DNA of 64,000 bases, taken from an uncultured Bacteroidales bacterium. Lineage in GTDB: Bacteria; Bacteroidota; Bacteroidia; Bacteroidales; Paludibacteraceae. Positions 9,493 to 18,373 of this stretch are shown here, in pieces. The notes beneath the pieces were generated by a model. The model had not been told where the DNA came from. It searched no databases and saw only the letters and a list, made by a program, of their open reading frames with translations. The DNA is taken from contig CACZEL010000001.1 in assembly GCA_902780235.1 (NCBI GenBank), positions 62,001-126,000 of the forward strand. The letters run 5' to 3'. The translations under genes and the position numbers were made by a program. Positions within the stretch are counted from its first letter, which is position 1. Each line of letters opens with the position of its first letter.

Positions 9493-10934
9493 TGAGAAAA
9501 GTAATTTTTGCGCTTATGCTTGCGATAGTAAGCAGCGTTTGGATGTTGAGTGGGGCTACATGTTTAACACAAGCCCCGAACGAACTATATTGGAGTTATA
9601 TTATGGTGAATGGTACAATTCAGTGGCTCGACTCTCCCTGCGAGGAAGGAGAAGAATGTCCTCCGTGCGTAACACCGGCCATAGTGACAAGCGACAAAAT
9701 ATATTACCTGAGTTCCTCGAATCAAGAGGTGCGAGACTTCTTGGATCGAATAGAATGGGCACCTCTTCCGGCTATTTATCTTTTGCCATTACAAGCGAGA
9801 GCCTCCGGAACTCCCTATACCCAAGGAAGTTTTGATTTCATGGTAGTGAACAACATTAACGACCTGTATGTTCAGTATTTCTCGGATCAGTTGACGCGTA
9901 TCCCTTCGTTGTGCGACGAGTGGAATGTTTGGCATGAGAGTTTTCAAAATTTTGGTTATATCAATTTCGACCAAGTTATTAAGTACCAATTGACGACCGA
10001 TACGCTCATCAACGGGCAACAGTATGTCAAATTGGCCTCAGATAAGGACTCTCCGTACCTGGGAGCTATGCGGGAAGGCAACAACCGGGATATCTATTAT
10101 GTGCCGGCAGGCAGTACGAATGAATTTCTGCTCTATGCATTCAATGCCCAAGTCGGAGAAGTGCTCAACGATCTGTATTTAGGTGGTTTTGAAGAAAACG
10201 GTTATTCAGGAAGAGTGGAAGCAATCAGTGATGGCAGTCCAAGATTATTCACTATACGAGTTCTTTATCCAGATGGAATGGGAGTAGAATCGGGAGAGTC
10301 CTTTTCTGTTACTTGGATAGAAGGTGTCGGTTCACCTGAAACACCTTATGGACTTGCGGTTGTTCCTACTGTTCCGGCAGAAGTAGGTATTTACACGCTT
10401 CTCTGCGCCTACAAGAACGGCGAGCAGATTTACGTATCCGAAATGGGCGCAGAATATGGTTGTGAACATGATCAAACGCCCGAACCTACTGATACGATCC
10501 CTCTTTATTCCCATACCGGCGATAATCCGGGTTCTTCGACGGTAGATCCGGTGGACCCGAACCAGGTTGTGGTGACGCTCAAGGGCGATGAATTGACGAT
10601 TCGGGAGAGCTCGGGAGAGGAAATCATGATGGCCTTGAGTCTGAATCAGGGAGATGCGTCGGTACCGGCATTCAACCGTGTACAGCGGACGCAGTCCTTC
10701 CAAAACGAGTTGACCGTTACGCTGACGGAAGAGGGTTTGTATAGGTTGGAGTTAAGCAATCCGAGTTGGGGATACAATATATTTGGCACCTTCAACTATC
10801 CGCAGCGAAAGGATGCGATAGACCAGAACGTTGTTCCGACACCTGCGGCACAGAAGATCATCCGAAACGGGCAACTCTTGATCCAAAAAGGCGAAAAGAT
10901 CTATACGGTTCAAGGAGCGGAAGTTAATGAATAA
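9489..10934 (+). CDS. Secreted protein with conserved C-terminal tail, unknown function
   Basis: A 481-residue protein with a signal peptide (MMRKVIFALMLAIVSSVWMLSGA, first 23 residues) and no recognised catalytic domain. A Cys-rich stretch (EEGEECPPC) lies near residue 55, and a Pro/Thr/Asp linker near residues 335-360. The final ~27 residues (...QKIIRNGQLLIQKGEK-IYTVQGAEV...) match the tail of the three giant proteins and of the beta-propeller gene ending at 60459. I read this as a shared export or anchoring signal. It overlaps the TPR-HTH gene by 4 bp and so belongs to the same operon. Confidence 0.75.
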   Translation: MMRKVIFALMLAIVSSVWMLSGATCLTQAPNELYWSYIMVNGTIQWLDSPCEEGEECPPCVTPAIVTSDKIYYLSSSNQEVRDFLDRIEWAPLPAIYLLPLQARASGTPYTQGSFDFMVVNNINDLYVQYFSDQLTRIPSLCDEWNVWHESFQNFGYINFDQVIKYQLTTDTLINGQQYVKLASDKDSPYLGAMREGNNRDIYYVPAGSTNEFLLYAFNAQVGEVLNDLYLGGFEENGYSGRVEAISDGSPRLFTIRVLYPDGMGVESGESFSVTWIEGVGSPETPYGLAVVPTVPAEVGIYTLLCAYKNGEQIYVSEMGAEYGCEHDQTPEPTDTIPLYSHTGDNPGSSTVDPVDPNQVVVTLKGDELTIRESSGEEIMMALSLNQGDASVPAFNRVQRTQSFQNELTVTLTEEGLYRLELSNPSWGYNIFGTFNYPQRKDAIDQNVVPTPAAQKIIRNGQLLIQKGEKIYTVQGAEVNE

Positions 10935-10958
10935 AAATGTAAAAAATATTCCTGGAAA

Positions 10959-10990
10959 TTTGCATATATCAAAAAAAAGTTGTATCTTTG
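10959..10990 (+). promoter_or_regulatory. Promoter without an obvious ORF directly downstream
   Basis: TTTG at 10959-10962, 20 bp spacer, TATCTTTG at 10983-10990, with the extended TTTGCATATATCA box. The predicted transcript starts near 10997 and runs into a strong hairpin (11046-11092). No convincing ORF begins before 11286, which has its own promoter at 11228. The promoter may drive a small RNA or a second, longer leader for the lipoprotein. Confidence 0.7.
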
Positions 10991-11045
10991 CAGAGAATTT
11001 TGGAGGATCAGTAGCGAAGGCTGTCTGATTGGCATTAGAGAATGT

Positions 11046-11092
11046 TGAAAGGGTGTTCAGGTTGGGTTAAGCAACCATTGAGCACCCTTTCA
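11046..11092 (+). other. Long stable hairpin, possible small RNA or leader structure
   Basis: Left arm 11046-11064 pairs with right arm 11072-11092 over 19 positions, with one G-U pair and a 2-base bulge, around a 7-base loop. It lies about 50 bases after the start predicted from the promoter at 10959. No T-run follows, so it is not a standard terminator. The right arm continues into a related CATTGAGCATCCATTGG repeat. The rest of the 10935-11285 spacer shows nothing else I can name. Confidence 0.5.
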
Positions 11093-11227
11093 GCATCCAT
11101 TGAGCATCCATTGGAACCTGCTGGAGACCTCGTGGAGAAAAGTGCATTTTAGTTATTTTGGGGTTATAGGTTTAATAGATCAAAAATTGTTCATAGAGAG
11201 AAAAAAACATAGAAAAGTACGCGCGCG

Positions 11228-11259
11228 CTTGCATATGTCATTTTTTTTTTGTAATTTTG
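11228..11259 (+). promoter_or_regulatory. Promoter for the 11286 lipoprotein
   Basis: CTTG at 11228-11231, 20 bp spacer including a run of T, TAATTTTG at 11252-11259; extended box CTTGCATATGTCA. The predicted start near 11266 gives a leader of about 20 bases before the ATG at 11286. This also fixes the gene start, because any upstream in-frame ATG would precede the promoter. Confidence 0.8.
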
Positions 11260-11285
11260 CAGCCGATTTGGTAAAATGGATACGT

Positions 11286-11768
11286 ATGGAAATGAAATGG
11301 ATTCGTAAAATAAGTTGGATGCTGGCAATGCTGCTGGTTTTGGTGGCTTGTTCGAAGGAAGACAAGGCGGAAATAGACCCGCGTGACGCGTTCGTCGGAG
11401 CCTATGACTTTACGGATACCGGCAACGTAGATATCTATGCTGCAGGGGCAAAGATCGGGACACTTCCTTTGGATGACAGCGGTACGTTCACCATCTCCAA
11501 ATACGGCGAAGGCAACCAAGTGGTGATCGTCGGTTACAACGACTCGATCCGCGCGGTGGTCAACGGCGACCAGTTGGCCTTGGAGTCCAACACGATTCGT
11601 TATTCCTACGGTTCGGTGAACCTCCAGATGATGCTTTCCTACGAGGACGCCAAGTTGGTGGAGAAGAAGCTGAACTGGGAGGCGGACATCATGGTGATGG
11701 GAACCTACGAGTCCTTTTCGATCAACGGCAACGGACATATATCCATGGAGGCTACCAAGACAAAATAA
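11286..11768 (+). CDS. Small predicted lipoprotein
   Basis: A 160-residue protein. The N-terminus is a lipoprotein signal with a lipobox (MLLVLVACS), so lipidation is expected at Cys23. The mature part has a DAFVGAYDFTDTG start and beta-strand-like segments, typical of small Bacteroidota lipoproteins with a lipocalin-like or single-sandwich fold; I do not recognise a specific family. The reading frame is open further upstream, but the promoter at 11228 and the signal peptide both support 11286. The gap to ddl is only 9 bp, so it may be co-transcribed with ddl. Confidence 0.75.
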   Translation: MEMKWIRKISWMLAMLLVLVACSKEDKAEIDPRDAFVGAYDFTDTGNVDIYAAGAKIGTLPLDDSGTFTISKYGEGNQVVIVGYNDSIRAVVNGDQLALESNTIRYSYGSVNLQMMLSYEDAKLVEKKLNWEADIMVMGTYESFSINGNGHISMEATKTK

Positions 11769-11777
11769 CACAAACAC

Positions 11778-12743
11778 ATGAAACGAAAAATAGCCATTAT
11801 TGCAGGAGGAGACAGTAGCGAACATGAGGTATCGCTGCGTTCGGCAGCGGGTCTGTACTCCTTCATGGACAAAGAGCGGTACGACGTGACGATCGTCGTA
11901 TTCGACGGTAAGGATTGGCACACGGAGGACGGGTGCCCGATCGACAAGAATGATTTTTCTTTTACGCGCGAGGGCGTGAAGCATACCTTTGATTTTGCGT
12001 ATATCACCATCCACGGCACGCCGGGCGAGAACGGTATTCTGCAGGGATACCTCGATATGATCGGCATGCCGTACAGTTGTTGCGGCGTGCTGGCTGCTGC
12101 GTTGACGTTCAACAAGTACGCCTGCAACCATTACCTGTCCTATTTCGGCTTCCATATCGCAAACAGCATGATGCTGCGTGCCGGTCAGAAACTGCCGAAC
12201 GCACCCAAGATCGCGGAGACGCTCGGTCTGCCGTGTTTCATCAAATCCAACGTAGGCGGTTCATCCTTCGGTTGCACGAAAGTGAAGACCGTCGAGGACA
12301 TCTATCCGGCTATCGAGCGTGCCTTCCAAGAAGGCGATGAGGTCATCTGCGAGTCGTTCATGCAAGGAACGGAAGTGACCTGCGGCGTATATAAGACCAA
12401 AGACAAAGCGGTCGCTTTCCCGATCACGGAGGTGGTGACGCATAATGAGTTCTTTGACTACGACGCCAAATACAAAGGCGAAGTAGACGAGATCACCCCT
12501 GCCCGCATCCCCGATGCCCTACGCGATAAGATCCAAGCCGAGACCCTGCGTCTGTACGACATCATCGGCGCCAACGGCATCATCCGTGTCGATTGGATTA
12601 TTACTGACGGCGACAAGCTCAACCTCCTTGAGGTCAACACCACCCCGGGTATGACGCCGACGAGTTTCATCCCGCAGCAGGTTCGTGCCGCAGGACTCGA
12701 CATCAAAGATGTACTCACCGATATAATTGAAAATAAGTTTTAA
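11778..12743 (+). CDS. ddl: D-alanine--D-alanine ligase
   Basis: A 321-residue ATP-grasp enzyme that joins two D-alanines for peptidoglycan precursor synthesis, using ATP in the cytoplasm. The N-terminal block (IIAGGDSSEHEVSLRSA) is the family signature that binds the first D-Ala. HGTPGENG near residue 77, the ATP-grasp loop GGSSFGCTK near residue 159, and the metal-binding EVNTTPGMT near residue 290 are all present. The length fits the family. It is followed by a class A micro-repeat spacer and the polyprenyl synthase gene, which serves the same envelope pathway (lipid carrier) or quinone synthesis. Confidence 0.96.
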   Translation: MKRKIAIIAGGDSSEHEVSLRSAAGLYSFMDKERYDVTIVVFDGKDWHTEDGCPIDKNDFSFTREGVKHTFDFAYITIHGTPGENGILQGYLDMIGMPYSCCGVLAAALTFNKYACNHYLSYFGFHIANSMMLRAGQKLPNAPKIAETLGLPCFIKSNVGGSSFGCTKVKTVEDIYPAIERAFQEGDEVICESFMQGTEVTCGVYKTKDKAVAFPITEVVTHNEFFDYDAKYKGEVDEITPARIPDALRDKIQAETLRLYDIIGANGIIRVDWIITDGDKLNLLEVNTTPGMTPTSFIPQQVRAAGLDIKDVLTDIIENKF

Positions 12744-12797
12744 CATTAGCTGTTAGCCGTTAGCCCAAAAGCTAATAGCCAATAGCCAAAAGCCAAA
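12744..12797 (+). repeat. Class A heptamer spacer repeat, copy 1
   Basis: Left half is tandem TTAGCYG/GTTAGCC heptamers; right half is AATAGCC/AAAAGCC heptamers. TTAGC units on the left can pair with GCTAA units on the right, so it can fold as an imperfect hairpin. It fills almost the whole gap between ddl and the polyprenyl synthase start. Confidence 0.85.
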
Positions 12798-12804
12798 GTT
12801 AATA

Positions 12805-13773
12805 ATGATCGATATCAACAAAGCCATTGAGGCATTAGATTGGAACAAAGAACCGCGTGGGCTGTATGAGCCGATTGAATATACGCTGGCATCCGGTGGT
12901 AAACGTATCCGCCCGACCTTGGCACTGGTAGCAGCCGACGCGATCGTGAACGGCGGTCTGATCAACGGCGACGCCATCGACCAGACGATGCCTGCCGCCT
13001 TGGCATTGGAGGTTTTCCATAACTTCACCCTGCTGCACGACGACGTCATGGACAAAGCGCCCGTACGTCGCGGCCGCGAGACCGTGCATGTCAAATGGAA
13101 CGATAACACCGCTATCCTCTCCGGCGACCAGATGCTGATCGAGGCATACAAGCTGCTGAGCGGCGTACCGGCGGATAAGTTACCGCAGGTTCTCAAATGG
13201 TTCAACGAGATGGCAACCGCTATCTGCGAAGGACAGCAGATGGACGTGGATTTTGAGCACGCGAGTCAGGTGAGCATCGACGACTACATGCTCATGATCG
13301 AGAAAAAGACCTCCGTGCTGCTCGCCAACGCCATGCGTATCGGCGGTTACATCGCCGGCGCTACCCCTGCCCAACAGGAAGCCTTGTACCAGTACGGCCT
13401 GCATATCGGCTTGGCGTTCCAGATCCAAGATGATATCCTCGATGTCTATGGTGATCCGAAGACTTTCGGCAAAGCCATCGGCGGCGACATATGTGCGAAC
13501 AAAAAGACCATCCTGCTGCTGACCGCCTTGGAGATGGCGGATGCGGAGAGCAAGGCCGAGTTGCTTCAATGGCTCATGGCTACCGACCGTAACGAAGAGA
13601 AGATAGCCGGTGTGACGGCAATCTATACCCGCCTGGGTGTACGCGAAGCGTGCGAGACGATCATGGAAGAGCACACTGCCGAGGCACTCGCCCAACTGGA
13701 CAAACTGCCGCAGAACAGCGCCACCGAGTCCCTTCGCCTCCTGGCCGAACAACTCGCGAACAGAAAAAGTTAA
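12805..13773 (+). CDS. Polyprenyl (isoprenyl) diphosphate synthase
   Basis: A 322-residue trans-prenyltransferase that condenses isopentenyl diphosphate with allylic diphosphates. The first aspartate-rich motif is DDVMD at 79-83, followed by the RRG of the substrate-binding site. The second motif, DDILD, is at 209-213 inside QIQDDILDVYG. GGKRIRP at 31-37 is the conserved IPP-binding block. Product chain length cannot be read with certainty; the sequence resembles Bacteroidota enzymes annotated as geranylgeranyl/farnesyl or octaprenyl synthases. Micro-repeat spacers flank it on both sides. Confidence 0.93.
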   Translation: MIDINKAIEALDWNKEPRGLYEPIEYTLASGGKRIRPTLALVAADAIVNGGLINGDAIDQTMPAALALEVFHNFTLLHDDVMDKAPVRRGRETVHVKWNDNTAILSGDQMLIEAYKLLSGVPADKLPQVLKWFNEMATAICEGQQMDVDFEHASQVSIDDYMLMIEKKTSVLLANAMRIGGYIAGATPAQQEALYQYGLHIGLAFQIQDDILDVYGDPKTFGKAIGGDICANKKTILLLTALEMADAESKAELLQWLMATDRNEEKIAGVTAIYTRLGVREACETIMEEHTAEALAQLDKLPQNSATESLRLLAEQLANRKS

Positions 13774-13826
13774 CATTAGCTGTTAGCCGTTAGCTGTTAG
13801 CTAATAGCCAATAGCCAAAAGCAAAA
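13774..13826 (+). repeat. Class A heptamer spacer repeat, copy 2
   Basis: Same architecture as copy 1 and nearly the same sequence: GTTAGCC/GTTAGCT heptamers, then CTAATAGCCAATAGCC. It occupies the gap between the prenyl synthase stop and the next start at 13836. Confidence 0.85.
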
Positions 13827-13835
13827 GTAAATATT

Positions 13836-14603
13836 ATGCCTTACCGTCGATTACCCAACACAGACATGGCTCGGTTGCATGCCCTGCAGAACGCTATCCA
13901 GCGTGCGCAGACGGCAGACTACACGGAGCAGGTCATCCCGTACAAGACGCTGGCGGAAGCTCAGCGCTTCCTTGTGCAGTTTGAGAATGTAGTGATGCAG
14001 TCGAAGGACAACTACAAATCATCTGTCACTGCCAACAAGCAATACCGTCATATCGTGCAGAACGCACGTATGTATATCTCCCATTTCATCCAAGTGCTCA
14101 ACCTCGCCGTCATTCGCGGTGAGATCAAGAAAGAGCAGAAACTGCTGTACGGTTTGGATCCGCACCAGAACATCGTGCCGGATCTCTCCACCGAGGAGTA
14201 CCTGCTGGAATGGGGAAAGAAGATCATCGAGGGTGAGCAGAAACGTATGGCGAACGGCGGTTTCCCGATCTATAACCCTGCGATCAACAAGGTGAAGGTG
14301 CACTATGACATCTTCTGCGACCACCAGCGTCAGCATACCTTCCACGTGCAGAACAGCGAGCGTGTGCATGGGGACTTGGAGCCGCTGCGTGCGCAGGCTG
14401 ACGAGATCATCCTCAATCTATGGAACCTCATCGAAGGCTTCTACGAGAAAGAGTTGCCTTATGCGAAGATGATGAAATGCCAGTACTACGGCGTGATCTA
14501 TTATTACCGCAAGGGCGAAAGAAAACTCACGGCCGAGACCGACCGTGAGCTCAAACGGATACAGGACAGTCAACCTACTATCCAATGGTCAACTGAGGAG
14601 TGA
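13836..14603 (+). CDS. Conserved Bacteroidota protein of unknown function
   Basis: A 255-residue, mostly helical, soluble protein with no signal peptide or membrane span. Features include a first helix rich in Gln/Arg (LHALQNAIQRAQTA), a central PHQNIVPDLSTEEYLLEWG stretch, and a C-terminal Tyr-rich segment (YYGVIYYYRKGER). It looks like a conserved hypothetical protein common in Bacteroidales; I cannot assign a function. Its last 26 bp overlap the convergent cyclo-ligase gene. The preceding class A spacer is identical in style to those before the prenyl synthase and DUF3127 genes. Confidence 0.75.
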   Translation: MPYRRLPNTDMARLHALQNAIQRAQTADYTEQVIPYKTLAEAQRFLVQFENVVMQSKDNYKSSVTANKQYRHIVQNARMYISHFIQVLNLAVIRGEIKKEQKLLYGLDPHQNIVPDLSTEEYLLEWGKKIIEGEQKRMANGGFPIYNPAINKVKVHYDIFCDHQRQHTFHVQNSERVHGDLEPLRAQADEIILNLWNLIEGFYEKELPYAKMMKCQYYGVIYYYRKGERKLTAETDRELKRIQDSQPTIQWSTEE

Positions 14604-15180
14604 TAATACGATCAAGCTTCTCATCGCGCCACGAATGCGGGATCGTGTGTTTCTTCAATTGGAACGAATAGCACACGCCGATCTTATGAGCCGAGAATTT
14701 CTTACGCAAGAAGCGATCATAATAACCGGCTCCGCGACCGATACGGTGACGATGCTGATCAAAGACCACACCGGGAACGATGATCAAATCGATATGCCCG
14801 TGATACGTAGGCGTCTGCGGCTCAGGTACACCCATACGACCGCGACGCATCATATCCTCTCCGTCATACGGACGAACCTCCATCGAGTGACGATGGGTAA
14901 CAGGTAACAGGAATATTTTTTGCCCCTTGTACTTCGTGAGCAGCGGACGCAGATCCACCTCATTATGTATCGGGTAATAAAGGAGCACGACCTTTGCCTC
15001 GCGGAAAGCGGACATCTCCTCCAATTGAGTCATGATCAGAGCCGACTGCTCTGCTACCTGCTCCTTGGTCATGATACGACGTTTCTGCTCCACAACGGAA
15101 CGCAACGCACGCTGCTCCCTGCGGATACGAATCCAAGGAAGGATCGACCAGAAGTCATGTACTTGTGATTCAAATAACAT
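14578..15180 (-). CDS. 5-formyltetrahydrofolate cyclo-ligase
   Basis: A 200-residue enzyme that converts 5-formyl-THF to 5,10-methenyl-THF with ATP (folate one-carbon metabolism, cytoplasm). The signature GRGAGYYDRFL lies at residues 148-158, YYPIHNEVDLRPL near 68-80, and the substrate loop IIVPGVVFD near 133-141. About 18 extra residues precede the usual N-terminal helix (RREQRALR). No alternative ATG fits, and the promoter at 15233-15264 gives a leader of about 45 bases to this start. It is the only minus-strand gene in the first 26 kb and overlaps its convergent neighbour by 26 bp. Confidence 0.93.
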   Translation of the reverse strand: MLFESQVHDFWSILPWIRIRREQRALRSVVEQKRRIMTKEQVAEQSALIMTQLEEMSAFREAKVVLLYYPIHNEVDLRPLLTKYKGQKIFLLPVTHRHSMEVRPYDGEDMMRRGRMGVPEPQTPTYHGHIDLIIVPGVVFDQHRHRIGRGAGYYDRFLRKKFSAHKIGVCYSFQLKKHTIPHSWRDEKLDRIITPQLTIG

Positions 15181-15232
15181 AGTATTGATAGATTTTATAA
15201 GTAGTTAATCAAGTCATTTACCTTTGCGGCTG

Positions 15233-15264
15233 CAAAGGTACGAAAAAAAAACGACATGCGCAAG
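15233..15264 (-). promoter_or_regulatory. Promoter for the cyclo-ligase, in a divergent palindromic region
   Basis: On the minus strand: CTTG at 15264-15261, 20 bp spacer, TACCTTTG at 15240-15233. A plus-strand TACCTTTG at 15219-15226 faces it, forming an 8-bp perfect palindrome (ACCTTTGC...GCAAAGGT). The plus-strand box could serve the gene at 15256, but its -33 element is weak. The minus -33 box lies inside the first codons of the 15256 gene, so the two promoters may interfere. Confidence 0.7.
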
Positions 15265-16584
15265 TTTTATTACATATTTATAGCGATAGGCCTCATTTTT
15301 TGCGTCGGATGTGACAAAAAAGAGACCACTACCCCTTCCTCGGTAGCCAAACTGTCGGCTTTTGCATTCGCAGCAGTGGACTCGATGCCGGGTCTGGGCG
15401 AGGCGGTCTTTACGGTCGAAGAGCGGCTGGACACGGGTCTGGTGTGGAACAAAGACTCCATGCTGTACGGCACCAAGCTCGATCGCGTCGTTCCGCGATT
15501 CACTTTTGCCGCTACCCCGGGTGCAGCGACGCTTACGTTACCGGACACGCTGGTCAGTCTGACGGGATACGACACCTTGGATTTCACCAAGAGTCCGATC
15601 TATCTCACGATCAAATCGCAGGATAACTCGACCACCAAAGTCTATGAGATCTGCCCGACCGTTCATCAGAAAGATCCGGATCTCTATATCTGGGAATCGC
15701 TCAACGGCGGCGTCTATCCGCTCGATGACAGCGAGCAACGGGTCGTAGAGTTAGGATCCGACTTCGTCATGATCGCCTCCAACGGGTTTGATATCTATAC
15801 CTATCGTTCGGCAGACGGCATCACGTGGTCTGCTGCCAGCATGACCTCCGGGCTGCCTGCCGGAACGAACGTACGGCAGATCATCAGCGATGGGACTACC
15901 TTATATTACGCGCAGGCGAACGCCGTTTATACCTCGACAGACGCCGTGACATGGACTGCCCACACGGTGACGGAAAACATGGTGACGATGCTCATGGTTT
16001 GGAACAAGAAGGTATGGGCTCTCATCGACAACAGCGGCTATGAGTTAGTCATCTATGCCGATGGTGCACTGACCAAGACCGGTCTCAAGCCTACCGCTAA
16101 TTTCCCGATCAGCGATTTTGCGACGGTCACTTTCCTGAGCGCCAGTCTCCGTCAACGGGCAATGATCATCGGCGGCTTCGCCGAGAACGGTCAGAGTCTG
16201 AATACGCGGTGGAACATCGAATATGTGCAATATGCCTCGGAGACGGAAGGCGTCTATCGCTTGGAGGAGTTCTCCATCGATCGTCCGGCCTTCAAGAGCC
16301 TGACCGGCATCTCGGTAGTTGATTACAACGACCAACTGCTGCTCTTCGGCGGCGTGGATGAGAAAATGACCTATCTCGGTCGCGACATCCTCATCTCGGA
16401 GAACGAAGGACTGAGTTGGGTAGCAGCCGACACGGCGAAGAACCAACTGCCCGAGACCTACAGTGCCCGCCAGAAACAAAGCGCGATCGTGCGCGACAAC
16501 TATATCTATGTCTTCGGCGGTCAGGACGGTCAGCAGACCTACAGCGACGTCTATCGCGGAAGACTCAACTCGATTGATTGGTAA
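15256..16584 (+). CDS. Kelch-like beta-propeller lipoprotein (DUF6242-like)
   Basis: A 442-residue lipoprotein with signal sequence and lipobox IGLIFCVGC, lipidated Cys near residue 19. An N-terminal Ig/cadherin-like domain runs to about residue 135 (ending [15 protein letters not shown]). It is followed by repeated blades with motifs such as [18 protein letters not shown] and [10 protein letters not shown], typical of Kelch-type propellers. The architecture resembles Bacteroidota DUF6242 proteins, whose role is unknown. It is likely anchored in the outer membrane or periplasm. A heptamer-like spacer (16585-16639) separates it from pgk. Confidence 0.75.
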   Translation: MRKFYYIFIAIGLIFCVGCDKKETTTPSSVAKLSAFAFAAVDSMPGLGEAVFTVEERLDTGLVWNKDSMLYGTKLDRVVPRFTFAATPGAATLTLPDTLVSLTGYDTLDFTKSPIYLTIKSQDNSTTKVYEICPTVHQKDPDLYIWESLNGGVYPLDDSEQRVVELGSDFVMIASNGFDIYTYRSADGITWSAASMTSGLPAGTNVRQIISDGTTLYYAQANAVYTSTDAVTWTAHTVTENMVTMLMVWNKKVWALIDNSGYELVIYADGALTKTGLKPTANFPISDFATVTFLSASLRQRAMIIGGFAENGQSLNTRWNIEYVQYASETEGVYRLEEFSIDRPAFKSLTGISVVDYNDQLLLFGGVDEKMTYLGRDILISENEGLSWVAADTAKNQLPETYSARQKQSAIVRDNYIYVFGGQDGQQTYSDVYRGRLNSIDW

Positions 16585-16639
16585 ATGGCTAAATGAGAAA
16601 ATAAATGAACAAATTGTAAATGATAAAATTGTAAATGTT
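16585..16639 (+). repeat. Micro-repeat spacer before pgk
   Basis: Degenerate AAATGAnAAAAT / AAATTGTAAATGAT units fill the gap between the propeller lipoprotein and pgk. The last AATGTTATG unit supplies the pgk start codon. No separate promoter is visible, so pgk may be read from upstream. Confidence 0.65.
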
Positions 16640-17890
16640 ATGACTATCAAAGATTACAAATTCGCCGGCAAGAAGGCGATCGTACGTGTAGATTTCAACG
16701 TACCTCTGGATGAGAATGGTAAGATCACAGACGACACCCGTATCCGCGGTGCGCTGCCGACCCTCAAGCACATTCTGGATGAAGGCGGTGCGCTCATCAT
16801 CATGAGCCACATGGGTAAACCCAAAGGTAAAGTGCAGGCTAAATACAGTCTCAGCCAGATCGTTGACGCTGTTGCTGCTGCCCTTGGTCGTCCGGTTCAG
16901 TTCGCTGAAGACTGCGCAAAAGCTCAGGACAAGGCTGCTGCCTTGAAACCGGGTGAGGTGCTGCTGCTGGAGAACCTCCGCTTCTATCCGGAAGAGGAAG
17001 GCAAACCGGTAGGTATCGAGAAAGAGGATCCGGCTTACGAACCCGCTAAGAAAGAGATGAAAGCTCGTCAGAAAGAGTTCGCCAAGACGCTCGCTTCGTA
17101 CGCTGACTGCTACGTCATGGATGCCTTCGGTACCGCTCACCGCAAACATGCATCTACCGCTGTCATCGCTGACTATTTCGATGCAGACAACAAGATGCTC
17201 GGTTTCCTCATGGAGAAAGAGGTGGCTGCTGTAGATGCTATCCTCAAAGACATCAAACGTCCGTTCGTTGCCATCATGGGTGGCTCGAAAGTAAGCTCCA
17301 AGATCGGTATCATCGAGAACCTGCTCGGTAAAGTGGACAAACTGATCCTCTGCGGCGGTATGACCTATACCTTCGCGAAGGCACACGGCGGCGAGATCGG
17401 TAACTCGATCGTTGAGCTCGACAAACTCGATGTAGCGCTGGGCGTTGAGGAGTTGGCAAAGAAGAACGGCGTAGAGCTCGTGCTCGCTCCGGATGCTATC
17501 TGCGCAGACAGTTTCAGCAATGACGCAAAACAGCAGGTTTGCCCGTCGAACGCTATTCCTGAAGGTTGGGAAGGTCTCGATGCAGGTCCTGAGGCACAGA
17601 AGAACTTCGCGAATGCGATCAAGGGCGCCAAGACCATCCTCTGGAACGGTCCTGCAGGCGTATTCGAGTTCGATAATTTCTGCGACGGTAGCCGTGCTAT
17701 CGGTAACGCGATCGCAGAGGCTACTGCTGAAGGCGCATTCTCGCTCATCGGTGGTGGTGACTCCGTAGCTTGCGTGAACAAGTTCGGTCTCGCAGACAAA
17801 GTTTCGTATATCTCTACCGGTGGTGGTGCCCTCCTCGAGGCTATCGAAGGCAAGATCCTCCCGGGTGTTGCTGCAATAAAGGGTGAGTAA
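16640..17890 (+). CDS. pgk: Phosphoglycerate kinase
   Basis: A 416-residue glycolytic enzyme that transfers phosphate between 1,3-bisphosphoglycerate and ADP. The N-terminal signature [21 protein letters not shown] is present, as are SHMGKPKG, the [10 protein letters not shown] block, GGSKVSSKI and the C-terminal nucleotide-binding [13 protein letters not shown]. The length is normal for the family. The start at 16640 ([12 protein letters not shown]) follows the family; the frame is open further upstream, but only into the preceding gene and repeat. Codon use is strongly biased (GGT, CGT, AAA/CTC mix), as expected for a highly expressed gene. Confidence 0.97.
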   Translation: MTIKDYKFAGKKAIVRVDFNVPLDENGKITDDTRIRGALPTLKHILDEGGALIIMSHMGKPKGKVQAKYSLSQIVDAVAAALGRPVQFAEDCAKAQDKAAALKPGEVLLLENLRFYPEEEGKPVGIEKEDPAYEPAKKEMKARQKEFAKTLASYADCYVMDAFGTAHRKHASTAVIADYFDADNKMLGFLMEKEVAAVDAILKDIKRPFVAIMGGSKVSSKIGIIENLLGKVDKLILCGGMTYTFAKAHGGEIGNSIVELDKLDVALGVEELAKKNGVELVLAPDAICADSFSNDAKQQVCPSNAIPEGWEGLDAGPEAQKNFANAIKGAKTILWNGPAGVFEFDNFCDGSRAIGNAIAEATAEGAFSLIGGGDSVACVNKFGLADKVSYISTGGGALLEAIEGKILPGVAAIKGE

Positions 17891-17892
17891 TA

Positions 17893-17950
17893 TTAACATT
17901 AGCTGTTAGCCGTTAGCTCTTAGCTAATAGCCAATAGCCAAAAGCTAAAG
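17893..17950 (+). repeat. Class A heptamer spacer repeat, copy 3
   Basis: GTTAGCC/GTTAGCT/CTTAGCT units, then AATAGCCAATAGCC and AAAGCTAAAG, between pgk and the DUF3127 gene. Nearly identical to copies 1 and 2. Confidence 0.85.
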
Positions 17951-17956
17951 TATAAA

Positions 17957-18373
17957 ATGGAAGTTGTAGGAAAAATCATACAAGTACTGCCTTTGCAAGA
18001 AGGCGTGGGTCGTAATGGCAACCCTTGGAAACTGCAGGGCTATGTTCTCGAGACCATCGAGAACTACCCGCGTAAAGTGCATTTTGAAGTGTTCGGAGAG
18101 GACCGTATCAAGAATAACCCCTGTGCAATCGATCAGATCGTTACCGTTAGTTTCGATATCGAGAGCCGCGAGTTTAACGGCCGTTGGTACACCTCTATCC
18201 GTGCATGGAAGATCCAACAGGGCGATATGACCCAGCAAGCCGCTGCAGCTCCTGCAGCTGCACCGGTTCAAGCAGCTCCTGCTGCACCGGCTGCTCCTGC
18301 TGAGCAAGCTCCGGTGAACGTAGATCCGTTTGACGCAACAGCCGGTGATGGAACCAGCGATCTGCCCTTCTGA
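17957..18373 (+). CDS. DUF3127 OB-fold protein with an SSB-like acidic tip
   Basis: A 138-residue protein. Residues 1-90 match DUF3127 (MEVVGKIIQVLPLQEG...NGRWYTSIRAWKI), a small OB-fold family related in shape to single-stranded DNA-binding proteins. An Ala/Pro-rich linker (residues 95-118) leads to a short acidic C-terminus ending DGTSDLPF. This closely resembles the DDDIPF tip by which SSB recruits repair and replication partners. I infer a nucleic-acid-binding role with SSB-type partner docking; this is not established for the family as far as I know. The stop overlaps the next gene's ATG (TGATG), and recO lies two genes downstream. Confidence 0.85.
   Translation: MEVVGKIIQVLPLQEGVGRNGNPWKLQGYVLETIENYPRKVHFEVFGEDRIKNNPCAIDQIVTVSFDIESREFNGRWYTSIRAWKIQQGDMTQQAAAAPAAAPVQAAPAAPAAPAEQAPVNVDPFDATAGDGTSDLPF

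Noticed and set aside
11100..11285. Upstream start for the lipoprotein gene
   Set aside because: It lies before the promoter at 11228 and lacks a signal sequence; 11286 gives a proper lipobox.
16463..16639. Upstream extension of pgk
   Set aside because: The added residues come from the end of the previous gene and the repeat spacer; [12 protein letters not shown] matches the family start.
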